From Verrucosispora sioxanthis (lineage in GTDB: Bacteria; Actinomycetota; Actinomycetes; Mycobacteriales; Micromonosporaceae): a stretch of DNA of 64,000 nt. Positions 42,981 through 52,214 of this stretch are shown here, piece after piece. Made by a program: the position numbers and the translations under genes. The stretch lies in contig NZ_SAIY01000009.1 in the NCBI RefSeq assembly GCF_010560025.1, positions 186,001-250,000 of the forward strand, in the 5' to 3' direction. The stretch's first letter is position 1; each line of letters starts with the position of its first letter. The notes under the pieces were generated by a model that saw nothing but the letters and a program-made list of their open reading frames with translations, searched no databases and was not told the origin of the DNA.

Positions 42981-43490
42981 ATGGGCGTACCGGACTACAT
43001 CCTGCGGATGCGCAAACACGTCGGCCACGACCTACTCTGGCTACCCAGCGTAAGCGCGATCGTCCGCAACGACGCGGGTGAGCTACTGCTCGCCCAACGG
43101 GCCGACGACGGTCGCTGGTCGGTGGTCAGCGGCTTCGTCGAGCCGGGTGAACAGCCGGCCACCGCCGTCGTGCGTGAGGTGCTTGAGGAAACCGGCCTGG
43201 CGGTGGAACCGCTGCGGCTCAGCAGCGCCGTGTCGCACCCGCACACCTACCCGAACGGCGACCGCTGCGAGTACCTCAACCTCGGTTTCCACTGCCGGCT
43301 GCTGGGTGGCGAGGCACGGGTCAACGACGACGAGTCGTTGGACGTCCGGTGGTTCCCGCCGGGACGGCTGCCGGACCTCGACGAGCACGCCCGGCTGGTC
43401 ATCCGCCACGCCCTCGGCGGGGAGACCTCGGCGTTCTTCCTGCCCGCCGGCACCCAGTGGGGCGAGCCCGGTGAGCTGGAGTACGCCTGA
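42981..43490 (+). CDS. Nudix hydrolase
   Basis: Pyrophosphohydrolase of 169 residues with a complete Nudix box: G-x5-E-x7-R-E-V-L-E-E-T-G-L, visible in GFVEPGEQPATAVVREVLEE followed by TGL. The substrate is not evident; the architecture fits ADP-ribose or 8-oxo-dGTP type enzymes. ATG lies six bases behind TAAGGT (42969-42974), a leaderless promoter. Its end overlaps the next gene by 20 bp, implying coupling with the nucleotidyltransferase. Confidence 0.92.
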   Translation: MGVPDYILRMRKHVGHDLLWLPSVSAIVRNDAGELLLAQRADDGRWSVVSGFVEPGEQPATAVVREVLEETGLAVEPLRLSSAVSHPHTYPNGDRCEYLNLGFHCRLLGGEARVNDDESLDVRWFPPGRLPDLDEHARLVIRHALGGETSAFFLPAGTQWGEPGELEYA

Positions 43491-44277
43491 ACCGCTACGG
43501 CGGTACCTGAGCGACCTGGTCGCGGTCGCCGACGAGGTGCTCGGCACCGAGCTGTGCGGTGCGTACGCGGCGGGCTCGGTGGGGCTGGCCGCGTACCAAC
43601 CTGGACGCAGCGACGTGGACGTGGCGCTGGTCTGCGCCGGTCCGCTGGACCACGGTGTCGCCGAGGAGTTGGTGCCCCGGCTGCGGCACGAGGCCCTGCC
43701 CTGTCCGGCGCGCGGCCTGGAGCTGGTCGTGTACCGACAGGCGGTGGCCCGGTCCGGCAGCCCCGAGCCGGGTTTCGAGGTCGAGCTGAACACCGGCGCC
43801 CGGATGGACTTCCGGGTGTCGTACGGCCCGGCGCAGCGCCCGAGCGCGGACGGTCTGTTCTGGTACGGCCTGGACCGCAGCATCCTGCACCAGAGCGGAC
43901 GGGTCCTGCTCGGTCCGCCCGCCGCCGACGCCATCGCCGACCTGGCCCCCGACGACCTGCGCCGACTGGTCCTGGACGCGCTGCGCTGGTGGTTGGCGCG
44001 ACCGGTGCCCGCGGGAGAGGTGCCGGCACCCGGAGCGGAGGACGCCGTGCTCGGCGCCTGCCGTTCCTGGGTACGCCTGCGCACCGGGGTGTGGCTGCCC
44101 AAGGTGGCCGCCGGCCGGCGGCTGTTGGACGAGGCCGGACCGCTCGTCGACGCCGACACCGCCGACCTGGTCCAGCGGTCGGTGGCCGCCCGCGACGGCG
44201 GTGTGCCACCGACCGGGGCGGCCGCCCGCGCCTTCCAGCGACGCGTGCTCGCCGACCTTGCCGCCGCACCGGCCTGA
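43471..44277 (+). CDS. Aminoglycoside adenylyltransferase-like nucleotidyltransferase
   Basis: 268 residues. The polymerase-beta-type motif GSVGLAAYQPGRSDVDVALV (GS-x-Dx D) lies at residues about 28-47, followed by a helical C-terminal domain resembling AadA/DUF4111 enzymes (LGACRSWVRLRTGVWLPK). It could adenylylate an antibiotic or another small molecule; resistance activity is not shown by sequence alone. The GTG at 43471 was chosen because it overlaps the Nudix gene by 20 bp and places the first motif at a normal position. Confidence 0.8.
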   Translation: MSWSTPEPLRRYLSDLVAVADEVLGTELCGAYAAGSVGLAAYQPGRSDVDVALVCAGPLDHGVAEELVPRLRHEALPCPARGLELVVYRQAVARSGSPEPGFEVELNTGARMDFRVSYGPAQRPSADGLFWYGLDRSILHQSGRVLLGPPAADAIADLAPDDLRRLVLDALRWWLARPVPAGEVPAPGAEDAVLGACRSWVRLRTGVWLPKVAAGRRLLDEAGPLVDADTADLVQRSVAARDGGVPPTGAAARAFQRRVLADLAAAPA

Positions 44278-44538
44278 TCTCGCCGAGCGTGCCGCCCGGT
44301 TCGACCGGACGGCGTCGACGACGCACGCAGCCAAATAGCAGAAGGGTTCGGTGACCCGGCATCAGCCGCTGCGGCGGTTGTGGGCCGCCCCGGTGGTCAC
44401 CCACCGTGGTCCGCTCAGCCTGTTCGCGCTGTACAAGATGCGAATAGGAGGTCGCGTGTGCGAGTCTCATCCGAGTTTTCTTCACCCGGCACGATCCGGT
44501 ACCGGGGCGCAGTTGCCTAGCAGAACCTGGAGAGGCAC

Positions 44539-44910
44539 GTGGCAAACCTCGACACCGCCCTTAAGGACGCCATGACGATCGACGGCGCCATCGGCGCCGC
44601 GCTCGTCGACTACACGAGCGGGATGACCCTCGGCGTCGCCGGTGGCACCCCGGAGATCGACCTGACCGTCGCCGCCGCCGGCAACACCGACGTGGTACGC
44701 GCCAAGATGCGCACCATCGAGATGCTCAAGCTGAACGACGACATCGAGGACATGCTCATCACCCTCGGCAGCCAGTACCACATCATCCGGCCGCTCGCCG
44801 GTCCCAACGGCAAGGGGCTGTTCCTCTACCTGATGCTCAGCAAGACCCGGTCCAACCTGGCGCTCGCCCGGCACCAACTGCGCACCATCGAGGAGCAGCT
44901 GGAACTGTGA
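44539..44910 (+). CDS. Roadblock/LC7 domain protein
   Basis: 123 residues forming one roadblock/longin-like domain (IDGAIGAALVDYTSGMTLGV, then KLNDDIEDMLITLGSQYHII). Such proteins are GTPase-activating or docking partners of small Ras-like GTPases (MglB/CvnB type). GTG start at 44539 after a CTGGAG ribosome site. Its TGA overlaps the GTGA start of the following gene, which also belongs to the roadblock group. No GTPase, DUF742 or sensor kinase of a conservon is nearby. Confidence 0.85.
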   Translation: MANLDTALKDAMTIDGAIGAALVDYTSGMTLGVAGGTPEIDLTVAAAGNTDVVRAKMRTIEMLKLNDDIEDMLITLGSQYHIIRPLAGPNGKGLFLYLMLSKTRSNLALARHQLRTIEEQLEL

Positions 44911-45377
44911 GCACCGGCGACACCTTCCTCCCCCGCCGAACCGCGCAGCAGCCGAAGCTCCCACCGCCGGTCAAGCTCCCCCCGTCGCTGGCCGGTGACC
45001 CGTCGCTGCCGTACCCGTCGATCGGTACCGAGCTGCACGAACTGCGCCTTCAGATCCCCGGGGTGCAGGGCAGTGTCCTCGGCGGGGTCGACGGCCTGCT
45101 CATCACCCACGACGTGCCCGACACCCTGGACCCGGACGACCTGGCCGCGATGGCGGCGGCGACCTTCGGCCTCGGCCGCCAGGTCAGCCTCCGCCTCGGT
45201 CAGGGCGAATTCCGCCAGTCCACCGTCCGCAACGAGGCCGGCTACTTCTCCGTGTACGCCGTCGGCCCGCACGCGCTGCTGTCGGTGGTCGGCGCCGACG
45301 CGATAAACGTCGCTCGACTGCACCTGCACGCCCCACCGGTCGCCGAGCGCCTCGCGAAACTGCTCACCCCCGCCTGA
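44907..45377 (+). CDS. Second roadblock/LC7-like protein
   Basis: 156 residues: a Pro-rich start (PKLPPPVKLPPSLAGD) then a roadblock fold (VQGSVLGGVDGLLITHDVPD to LLSVVGADAINVARLHLHA). It overlaps the preceding roadblock gene by four bases, so the two are made together and may form a heterodimer. The pairing without conservon partners is unusual. Confidence 0.75.
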   Translation: MSTGDTFLPRRTAQQPKLPPPVKLPPSLAGDPSLPYPSIGTELHELRLQIPGVQGSVLGGVDGLLITHDVPDTLDPDDLAAMAAATFGLGRQVSLRLGQGEFRQSTVRNEAGYFSVYAVGPHALLSVVGADAINVARLHLHAPPVAERLAKLLTPA

Positions 45378-45402
45378 TCCGCCGGTCGGGGGCGCACCAC
45401 GG

Positions 45403-45924
45403 TCAGATGGCGCCGGTCGAGCCGTCGGTCAGCTCACGGAGAATGTCGGCATGGCCGACGTGCCGGGCCGTCTCCTCGATCAGGTGCACCAGGATCCAGC
45501 GCACCGAAACCTCCCCGAGTTGCGGGTGGGGCACCACGTGGTCGAGGTCGAACCGGGCCGCCACCTCCCGCGACCGGGCGCACTCCGCCTCGTACGCCGC
45601 CGACAACCGCTCGACGGTGTCGTCCTCGGCCAACGTGAAGCTGGCCGTCGCGTCCTCCTCCGAGGTGAGATAGACGTCTCCCGGGCCGGGCGCGAGCAGG
45701 CACTGGAACCAGTTCCGCTCCACCACGGTCAGGTGCTTGACCAGGCCGGCGAGGGTGGTCGCCGACGGCACCAGCCGGCGGGCAGCCTCGACGTCGGAGA
45801 TCCCCCGCAGCTTGCGCAGCAACATGGCGCGATGAAAGTCGAGAAACGAGTCGAGCACGGCGCGTTCGTCTGCCGTGGTCGACATCATCGCTACGGCCAC
45901 GGGGTCGGGGCGGCTCTCCACCAT
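45403..45924 (-). CDS. DinB-like protein (DUF664)
   Basis: Four-helix DinB/mycothiol-dependent-type fold of 173 residues. Three metal-ligand histidines are recognisable: in LVKHLTVVERNWF, and two in LVHLIEETARHVGHADILRE. Related proteins include mycothiol-dependent enzymes, but a substrate cannot be given. The ATG at 45924 lies six bases behind TAGTGT on the minus strand, a leaderless start. It is only 26 bp from the convergent roadblock gene. Confidence 0.85.
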   Translation of the reverse strand: MVESRPDPVAVAMMSTTADERAVLDSFLDFHRAMLLRKLRGISDVEAARRLVPSATTLAGLVKHLTVVERNWFQCLLAPGPGDVYLTSEEDATASFTLAEDDTVERLSAAYEAECARSREVAARFDLDHVVPHPQLGEVSVRWILVHLIEETARHVGHADILRELTDGSTGAI

Positions 45925-46003
45925 CCTCGGACACTATCGGCGATCGACCCACCCCGCTGCCCCGCGAACCGTCGCCAGCGCCCGGGCGGAAATCCCGCTC
46001 CAG

Positions 46004-46594
46004 CTACCCGCCACGCTCCGCCGTCTCACGGAACTGCGCGCACGGCTGCTCGGTCCGCACCTGCCAGACGCTTCCCACCAGGGCGACCGGGTAGTCGATC
46101 TCTCTGACCTGGCGGTCGCTGGTCTCGACCGAGAACCGCATCGGCAACATCTCGCTCTCGAACGCGGTCGCACAGTCGAGGCGCAGCCTGACGTCGAGCA
46201 GACCGGTATGGCCGGGACTCAGCGAGCGGAAGGCGCCAGCGTCCTGGACCACGGCACCCGGTGCCTGCCCAATCGCCGCACGAACCGTGACCGACGCCTG
46301 GCCAGCGTTCGTCACTGCCAGTTGCCCGTCCAGCTGGAGAACGCCCGGAACGTCCGAACCTCCGCCGGCAATGGACACGGGGACGGCCACGAGTGCGACC
46401 GAAGCGTTGCGCTCCCGTTCCTCCCGCGAATCCCGCAGCTCGTTCACGCCAAGGCCGCCAAGCACCCCGCCGACGACGAACGCGGCGACGAGCCGGACAG
46501 TCGTCTTCCGGCTGGCCAGGAGGCGGTCGGGGACCGGGGCGCCGGCCGGTCGGTCATGCTCATCCAGGTCGATCACTTCACGCCGCGTCGACAT
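46004..46594 (-). CDS. Single-pass membrane protein of unknown function
   Basis: 196 residues: cytoplasmic start (MSTRREVIDLDEHDRPAG), one helix at about 34-52 (VRLVAAFVVGGVLGGLGV) and an outer immunoglobulin-like domain (QLDGQLAVTNAGQASVTVRA, then GLLDVRLRLDCATAF). No known family is recognised. ATG six bases behind TAGGCT (46606-46601), leaderless. Confidence 0.7.
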   Translation of the reverse strand: MSTRREVIDLDEHDRPAGAPVPDRLLASRKTTVRLVAAFVVGGVLGGLGVNELRDSREERERNASVALVAVPVSIAGGGSDVPGVLQLDGQLAVTNAGQASVTVRAAIGQAPGAVVQDAGAFRSLSPGHTGLLDVRLRLDCATAFESEMLPMRFSVETSDRQVREIDYPVALVGSVWQVRTEQPCAQFRETAERGG

Positions 46595-46667
46595 GCTGCC
46601 AGCCTAGGGCGTACCCCGACAGCGAGGTGCCGTGCGTGCCGCGCGCGGCCGTGGGTACTGACCGGCT

Positions 46668-47111
46668 ATGGCACGCGATCACAGGTCGGTAGACGACGAG
46701 CACTCCCGCCCAGAGAGGGTCGACGACACCACCGTCGAAGCGCTCGGCGAGCTGAGCAAGGCCCTGGAAACCATCCATCGCGTACGGGGGCACCTCTACT
46801 CAGCCCATCAGTTGGTGGGTGGTGCGGACCTGACGCTTGATCGGGTGATCGAACTGCTGCGGCAGGCGGGACACGACGAGGTGGCCAACCGCGTCGAGCG
46901 GGAGTTGCTGGGCCGCAACGTCCTACCGGGCCGCTGGACGTTCCAGATCATGGAGGAGTTCGACGATGGGTACTACGCCACGTTCCAGGAGGTCGAGCGG
47001 TACGCGCGGGAGACCTTGGCCGATGGTCGGCGGCACCTCTACGAGGCGGAGATGAAGCAACGTCGGCGTACCCCTGGGATGCCGGGGCATGAGGCTACGC
47101 CGCAGGAGTGA
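46668..47111 (+). CDS. Conserved actinobacterial hypothetical protein
   Basis: 147 residues, helical and charged (GELSKALETIHRVRGHLYSA, TLDRVIELLRQAGHDEVANR), with a central FQIMEEFDDGYYATFQEVER segment. Similar proteins occur across actinobacteria without assigned function. ATG is six bases behind TACTGA, a weak -10, divergent from the preceding membrane-protein gene. Confidence 0.75.
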   Translation: MARDHRSVDDEHSRPERVDDTTVEALGELSKALETIHRVRGHLYSAHQLVGGADLTLDRVIELLRQAGHDEVANRVERELLGRNVLPGRWTFQIMEEFDDGYYATFQEVERYARETLADGRRHLYEAEMKQRRRTPGMPGHEATPQE

Positions 47112-47135
47112 CCGACAGCTCGTAGGCACCGGTGG

Positions 47136-47555
<420 letters not shown>

Positions 47556-47614
47556 CGTACCCATCCTAACGACACCCGGTCCGCGCCTATTGCCGCACCG
47601 GGCCCGGACGGGCG

Positions 47615-47679
47615 GTGATCCGTGGCAGTGAAGGTGGTGCCTGGTCGGCGTGTCGTGCGCCTTCGCTGCCACGGATCAC
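47615..47679. repeat. Palindromic element, type D copy 2
   Basis: 20-bp arms (47615-47634 and 47660-47679) pair with one mismatch around GTGATCCGTGGCAG. The 25-base loop carries GGTCGGCGTGTCGTG, the reverse of the loop motif in copy 1 at 39055. Unlike the other elements it lies in a divergent gap, between the rnpB promoter and the DinB gene. Confidence 0.8.
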
Positions 47680-47754
47680 GCACACCGCACGGGAGCTCGT
47701 CAGAGGCCGTGGGCCGGGGCGACTGTGTGGGAGCGGCGTACGCATAATGGCGCG

Positions 47755-48267
47755 GTGACGATGCCGCCGTTTCCCGAACCGACGGTGCCGGCCGACGGGC
47801 GGGCCGAGGTGTTCCTGCGCTACCTCGACTATTTTCGGGACAGCGTGGTGGAGAAGGTGGCCGGGCTGGCCGAGGAGGAACGGCGGAATAGCCGGCTGCC
47901 GTCCGGCTGGACCCCGTTGGAGTTGCTCAAGCACCTGCGCCACGTGGAACTCCGCTGGATCGAGTGGGGATTTGAGGGCCGCGACGTCGCGGACCCGTGG
48001 GGCGATCAGCGGGACGGTCGGTGGTACGTGGCGCCGGAGGAGAGCTTCGCGGAGCTGACGGCCACTTTGCGGGCTCAGGGCGCGCACACCCGGGCGGTGG
48101 TCGAGGGCACCGATCTGGCTGCGCGCGGTGCGCCGGGGCCACGGTGGGAGGGCGCGGACCCGGCGTCGCTGGAGCGGGTGTTGTTCCACCTGGTGCAGGA
48201 GTACGCCCGTCATCTCGGGCACCTCGACATCGTGGCCGAGCTGGCCGGTGGCCCGGTCGGCGAGTAG
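47755..48267 (+). CDS. DinB-like protein (DUF664)
   Basis: 170 residues with the DinB four-helix layout; candidate metal ligands are in LLKHLRHVELRW and LVQEYARHLGHLDIVAEL. Distinct from the other DUF664 gene in this window, sharing only fold motifs. The start GTG at 47755 lies six bases behind a good -10 CATAAT (47743-47748), so the message is leaderless and longer upstream frames are not used. Confidence 0.88.
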   Translation: MTMPPFPEPTVPADGRAEVFLRYLDYFRDSVVEKVAGLAEEERRNSRLPSGWTPLELLKHLRHVELRWIEWGFEGRDVADPWGDQRDGRWYVAPEESFAELTATLRAQGAHTRAVVEGTDLAARGAPGPRWEGADPASLERVLFHLVQEYARHLGHLDIVAELAGGPVGE

Positions 48268-48314
48268 CCGGGGAGGGCGACCGGCACGCGTTCCGGACCG
48301 CTAGCCTGCGGATC

Positions 48315-49076
48315 ATGGAACTCGCCGAAGCCGCCTTGCTGGTCGCCGCCGGTCTCGCCGCGGGCACGGTCAACGCGGTGGCCGGCGGTGGTTCGCTGAT
48401 CACGTTTCCGGCGTTGCTCGCGATCGGCCTGCCGCCGATCTCGGCGAACGTCACGAACTCCCTGTCGGTCGCTCCCGGGTACCTCGCGGCGGTGGCGGGC
48501 AGCCGGGTGGATCTGCCTCGGTCGCGGCTGCTTGCCGCGTTGCTGCCCACCGCCGTGGTCGGTGCGTTGGCCGGTGCCGGGCTGCTGCTGGTCACCCCCG
48601 CGCGGGCGTTCGAGCTGGTCGTACCCTTCCTGGTGCTGGGGGCGACCGCGCTGCTGGCGTTCCAGGATCCGCTGCGCCGGCTGGTCGGCCACCCGCGTGA
48701 CCTGGCGCCGCGCCGCCGGGCCGTGACCGTTCAGGTGGTGGTGGCGGTGGCGGCGGTGTACGGCGGCTACTTCGGTGCCGCCGTCGGGGTGATGCTCGTC
48801 GCCGGGCTGGCCCTGGTCCTGGACGCGACGCTGGCCCGGGTGAGCGCGATCAAGAATCTGCTCTCCGCCGTGATCGGCCTGACCACCGTGGTCGTCTTCG
48901 CCATCGCCGGCCCGGTGAACTGGGCCGGCGTCGCGGTGGTCGCTCCCGCCACGCTCGTCGGCGGTTACGCCGGCGCTCGCCTGGTCCGCCGGCTCCCCTC
49001 GGTGATCCTGAAGACCGTCATCGTCGTCTTCGGCACCGTGATCGGCACCTATCTCCTCTGGCGCGCCCTGTCCTGA
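48315..49076 (+). CDS. TSUP (TauE/SafE) family membrane transporter
   Basis: 253 residues with seven or eight helices in two repeats. The family motifs GTVNAVAGGGSLITFPALLA near the start and GGYFGAAVGVMLVAGLAL in the second half are present. Members export sulfite, sulfoacetate or other organosulfur anions; the substrate here is unknown. ATG seven bases behind TAGCCT (48302-48307), leaderless. Confidence 0.9.
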   Translation: MELAEAALLVAAGLAAGTVNAVAGGGSLITFPALLAIGLPPISANVTNSLSVAPGYLAAVAGSRVDLPRSRLLAALLPTAVVGALAGAGLLLVTPARAFELVVPFLVLGATALLAFQDPLRRLVGHPRDLAPRRRAVTVQVVVAVAAVYGGYFGAAVGVMLVAGLALVLDATLARVSAIKNLLSAVIGLTTVVVFAIAGPVNWAGVAVVAPATLVGGYAGARLVRRLPSVILKTVIVVFGTVIGTYLLWRALS

Positions 49077-49079
49077 GCC

Positions 49080-49153
49080 CGCGATCTTGCACTTCCCGAC
49101 CCCGCGAATCGGGCATCAGTTACCTTTCGGCGACCAAAGGTGCAAGATCGGCG
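49080..49153. repeat. Palindromic module, family A variant (copy 5)
   Basis: Arms CGCGATCTTGCACTT (49080-49094) and AGGTGCAAGATCGGCG (49138-49153) match the variant at 12776. It starts three bases behind the TSUP stop and lies before the convergent RNase H gene, with a G-rich right flank. Confidence 0.75.
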
Positions 49154-49177
49154 AGGCGAGGGCGACGGGGAGGCGGG

Positions 49178-50386
49178 TCAGAGGGAAGAGAGGTGGGCGG
49201 TTTCGTTGACGGAGCGGACCGCGACGCCGCCGTCGGGCCAGCGGTCCAGCACCGACACACCGGCCGCGTCGAGGTAGAGGCGGTGCAGGAAGGAGTCGGT
49301 GGCGGCGAGCGCGTCGCGCAGCATCAGCTTGATCGGCGAGACGTGCGAGACCACCACGACGGTCTGCCCCGGGTACGCGTCGAGCAGCCGACGCACCACC
49401 CGGGCGCACCGTTCGGCGACCGCGGCGAAGGACTCGCCGTCCGGCGGAGCCACCCGGGTGGAGGCGAGCCAGGCGTCGAGTTCACCGGTCCAGCCCTCGC
49501 GTACCTCGGCGAAGGTGCGCCCCTCCCAGGCACCGAAGTCGCATTCGATGAGTTCGTCGTCGCGGCGTACCGGCAGGTCGCCGAGGGCGGTGGCGATCGC
49601 TTCGGCGGTCGCCACGCAGCGGGACAGCGGTGAGCTGACCACTGCCACGGCGTCCGGCGCGAGCGCGGCCAGCCGCGCGGCGGTGGCCCGCACCTGGGCC
49701 TGCCCCTTGCCGCTGAGCGGGATGTCGCCGCGACCGGAGTAGCGGCCCTGCTCGGTGTACTCGGTCTCGCCGTGCCGCACCAGGATGAGCCGGGTGGCGG
49801 TGAAGCTTGGCCGGGGCTCCCAGGACACCGGTGCGCTGGTCAGGTCGGCGCCCGGTGACTCGGCCCGGGCGGCGACCTCGGCGGCACCGCCACCGGCGGG
49901 CTCCGGGCCGCCGAGGCGGCGCGGCGGCTCGACCAGGCGGGGTGGCTCGACGGTCGGCGTGGCGACGCCGGAGGCGGCCGCGGCGTCCATCGCGGCGTTG
50001 GCGAGGGCGTCGGCGTGGGTGTTGCGTTCCCGGGGGATCCAGCTGAACCGTACGGCGGTGAAGCCGCCGACCAGTTGGGCGGCCTCGGCGGCCAGCGGGC
50101 GCAGGCCCGGGTGCTTGATCTGCCAGCGGCCGCACATCTGCTCGACCACCAGCTTCGAGTCCATCCGGACCTCGACCTCGTCGGCACCGAGCTCGGCGGC
50201 GGCGGCAAGGCCGGCGATCAGTCCCCGGTACTCGGCGACGTTGTTGGTGGCGGTGCCGATCGCCTCGCTCCGCTCGGCCAGCACCTCGCCGGTGGCGGCG
50301 TCGCGCAGCACCGCGCCGTATCCGGCCGGTCCGGGGTTGCCCCGGGATCCACCGTCGGCCTCCACGAGCACCGTCCGGGGGGCCAC
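49178..50386 (-). CDS. Bifunctional RNase HI / phosphoglycerate-mutase-type phosphatase
   Basis: Two-domain protein of 402 residues as in M. tuberculosis Rv2228c. The N-terminal RNase HI domain (Asp in VEADGGSRGNPG, Glu in NNVAEYRGL, Asp in RMDSKLVVEQM) degrades RNA of RNA-DNA hybrids. After a Pro-rich linker, a histidine phosphatase domain (LILVRHGETEYTEQGRYSG; GDIPLSGKG) follows; in Rv2228c this part has alpha-ribazole phosphatase-type (CobC) activity. It is three bases from the zinc-ribbon gene stop, so operonic. Confidence 0.93.
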   Translation of the reverse strand: MAPRTVLVEADGGSRGNPGPAGYGAVLRDAATGEVLAERSEAIGTATNNVAEYRGLIAGLAAAAELGADEVEVRMDSKLVVEQMCGRWQIKHPGLRPLAAEAAQLVGGFTAVRFSWIPRERNTHADALANAAMDAAAASGVATPTVEPPRLVEPPRRLGGPEPAGGGAAEVAARAESPGADLTSAPVSWEPRPSFTATRLILVRHGETEYTEQGRYSGRGDIPLSGKGQAQVRATAARLAALAPDAVAVVSSPLSRCVATAEAIATALGDLPVRRDDELIECDFGAWEGRTFAEVREGWTGELDAWLASTRVAPPDGESFAAVAERCARVVRRLLDAYPGQTVVVVSHVSPIKLMLRDALAATDSFLHRLYLDAAGVSVLDRWPDGGVAVRSVNETAHLSSL

Positions 50387-50389
50387 CGG

Positions 50390-51127
50390 CTACAGCCCGG
50401 ACTCGTTGGTGCGGACCATGATCCGGCGACATTCCTCGCAGCGGACCACGTCGTCGGGGTCGGTCTTGCGGATGCGGGCCAGGTCGGCACCGGAAAGCTC
50501 GATCCGGCATCCGCCGCAGCGGCCGGCGGTCAGCAGCGCCGCACCGAGTCCGGTGTCGGTGCGGATCCGGTCGTAGAGCTGCACCAGATCGGCGGGCAGG
50601 TCGTTGGCGAGGGGCTGCCGAGCGGAGCGCTTGAACTCCTCCTCGCGACCGATCTCGGCGAGGCTGTCGTCGCGCCGCTGCTCGGTGGCGGCCCGCCGTT
50701 CCCGCACCTCGGCCAGCCGCTGCTCCACGCCGTCCAGCACCGACTGGGCGGTCTCCCGCTGCTCCATCAGCTCCAGCTCGGCGTCCTCCAGGTCGCTCTG
50801 CCGGCGGTTGAGGGAGGCCAGCTCGTGCTGGAGCGCCTCCAGTTCACGGGCCGGGCCGGTGCCGGCGGCCAGCCGGTCCTCGTCCTTGGTCTTGCGCGCC
50901 CGGACCTGATCGACGTCCTTCTCCAGCCGGGCGATGTCGCGGTCCAGGTCGTCGACCGCCACCTGGGCGCGGACCCGCTCGTCCTCCAGGGCGGACAACT
51001 CCCGGGCGAGGGCTTCCAGCTCGGCCCGTTCGGGCAACGACCGACGCCGGTGGGCGAGCTGTGCGAGGGCGGTGTCGATCGCCTGGAGATCGAGCAGGCG
51101 GCGCTGGACCTGGGGGTCAGCCTTCAC
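50390..51127 (-). CDS. Coiled-coil C4 zinc-ribbon protein (Rv2229c-like)
   Basis: 245 residues: a long coiled coil to about residue 180 (LAHRRRSLPERAELEALARE onward), then a zinc ribbon with CGGC at about 203-206 and CEEC at 232-235. Proteins of this group (DUF164/CT398-like) have been linked to flagella or transport in other phyla; the function in actinobacteria is open. GTG at 51127 overlaps the upstream Nif3 gene by 11 bp. Same order as Rv2228c-Rv2230c. Confidence 0.88.
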   Translation of the reverse strand: MKADPQVQRRLLDLQAIDTALAQLAHRRRSLPERAELEALARELSALEDERVRAQVAVDDLDRDIARLEKDVDQVRARKTKDEDRLAAGTGPARELEALQHELASLNRRQSDLEDAELELMEQRETAQSVLDGVEQRLAEVRERRAATEQRRDDSLAEIGREEEFKRSARQPLANDLPADLVQLYDRIRTDTGLGAALLTAGRCGGCRIELSGADLARIRKTDPDDVVRCEECRRIMVRTNESGL

Positions 51128-52018
51128 GGTCGGGCTCCTTGTCGTCCGCTGCGGGTTCGTCCGGCGTGCGTTCGTCGGGGTGCGGTGCGGCGGCGTGCAC
51201 GGTCCACGGGTCGGTGTCCAGGTCGGACACCAGGGTGTCGACGCCGGGCGCGGTCCGCAGCAGCGCCGCGAGGTCGTCCAGCCACGGCCGTTCGGTGGCC
51301 CAGTGGGTGGCGTCGAGCAACGCCGGCCCCCCGGTGGCGAGGTGTTCGCCGGCCGGGTGGTGGCGCAGATCCGAGGTGAGGTAGGCGTCCACCCCGGCCG
51401 CGGTGGCGTCGGCCAGGAAACTGTCCCCGGCGCCACCGCAGACCGCCAGGGTACGCACCGTGCGGTCCGGATCGCCCGCGGCGCGCACCCCGGCGGCGGT
51501 GGCCGGCAGTACGGTGGCGGCCCGGCGGGCCAGTGCGGCCAGGGTCAGCGGCTGCGGCAGCCGGCCGATCCGGCCGGCGCCCCGCCCCTCCCCTCGGCGG
51601 GCGTGCCCGGGCGGGCGGGTCGCAGCGGGCCCAGGTCGAGCAGGCCGAGGCGGGCGGCGAGGGCGTCGGACACGCCCGGGGCGGCCACGTCGGCGTTGGT
51701 GTGCGCGACGTACAGCGCGACATCGGCCTTGATCAGCTGGTGGACGATGCGGCCCTTGTAGGTCGTCGGCGCCACCGACGACACCCCGCGCAACAGCAGT
51801 GGATGATGCGAGATGATCATGTCGACGCCCGCGTCGAGCGCCTCCGCGACCGTCTCGGGGACCACGTCCACGACGCAGAGGATCCGGCGTACCGGGGCGG
51901 ACGGTTCACCGAGCACCAGGCCGACCCGGTCCCACTCCTCGGCCCAGGCCGGCGGGTAGTGCCGCGCCACCTCGGCCACCACGTCGGCGACGGTCGGTAC
52001 GGCTGCGGTTGTGCTCAC
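51117..52018 (-). CDS. Nif3-like dinuclear metal protein with one frameshift
   Basis: Nif3/YbgI family protein, homologous by place and sequence to Rv2230c. Metal-binding motifs MIISHHPLLL and AHTNADVA are in the N-terminal frame; the C-terminal frame carries TLAVCGGAGDSFLADATAAG and LTSDLRHHPAGEH. The frame changes near 51580 inside a G-rich run, needing one added base, so the break is likely an error or a young mutation. The GTG at 52018 is preferred: it lies eight bases behind TAAGCT (52032-52027). Enzymatic role is unknown. Confidence 0.85.
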
Positions 52019-52214
52019 GGCCGGTGAGCTTACCGGCGTCAGCACTTCTACCGGACGTCACCCGGCCACACCACGCCTCGGTCCGGGCCGCGTCGACACC
52101 GCTGACCCGGCCACGGGCGAACGCCCGGGCCGGGTCGTGGATGCTCCGGCGGCCGGTCCCGGTTGTCGCGCGGGGCCAGGTCCGGACCGGAGCTCGTCAA
52201 CTGTGGGCTGCCGC

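Noticed and set aside
44351..44575. Small open frame upstream of the roadblock genes
   Set aside because: It overlaps the start of a real gene in another frame, has no ribosome site and an unremarkable Thr/Arg-rich composition.
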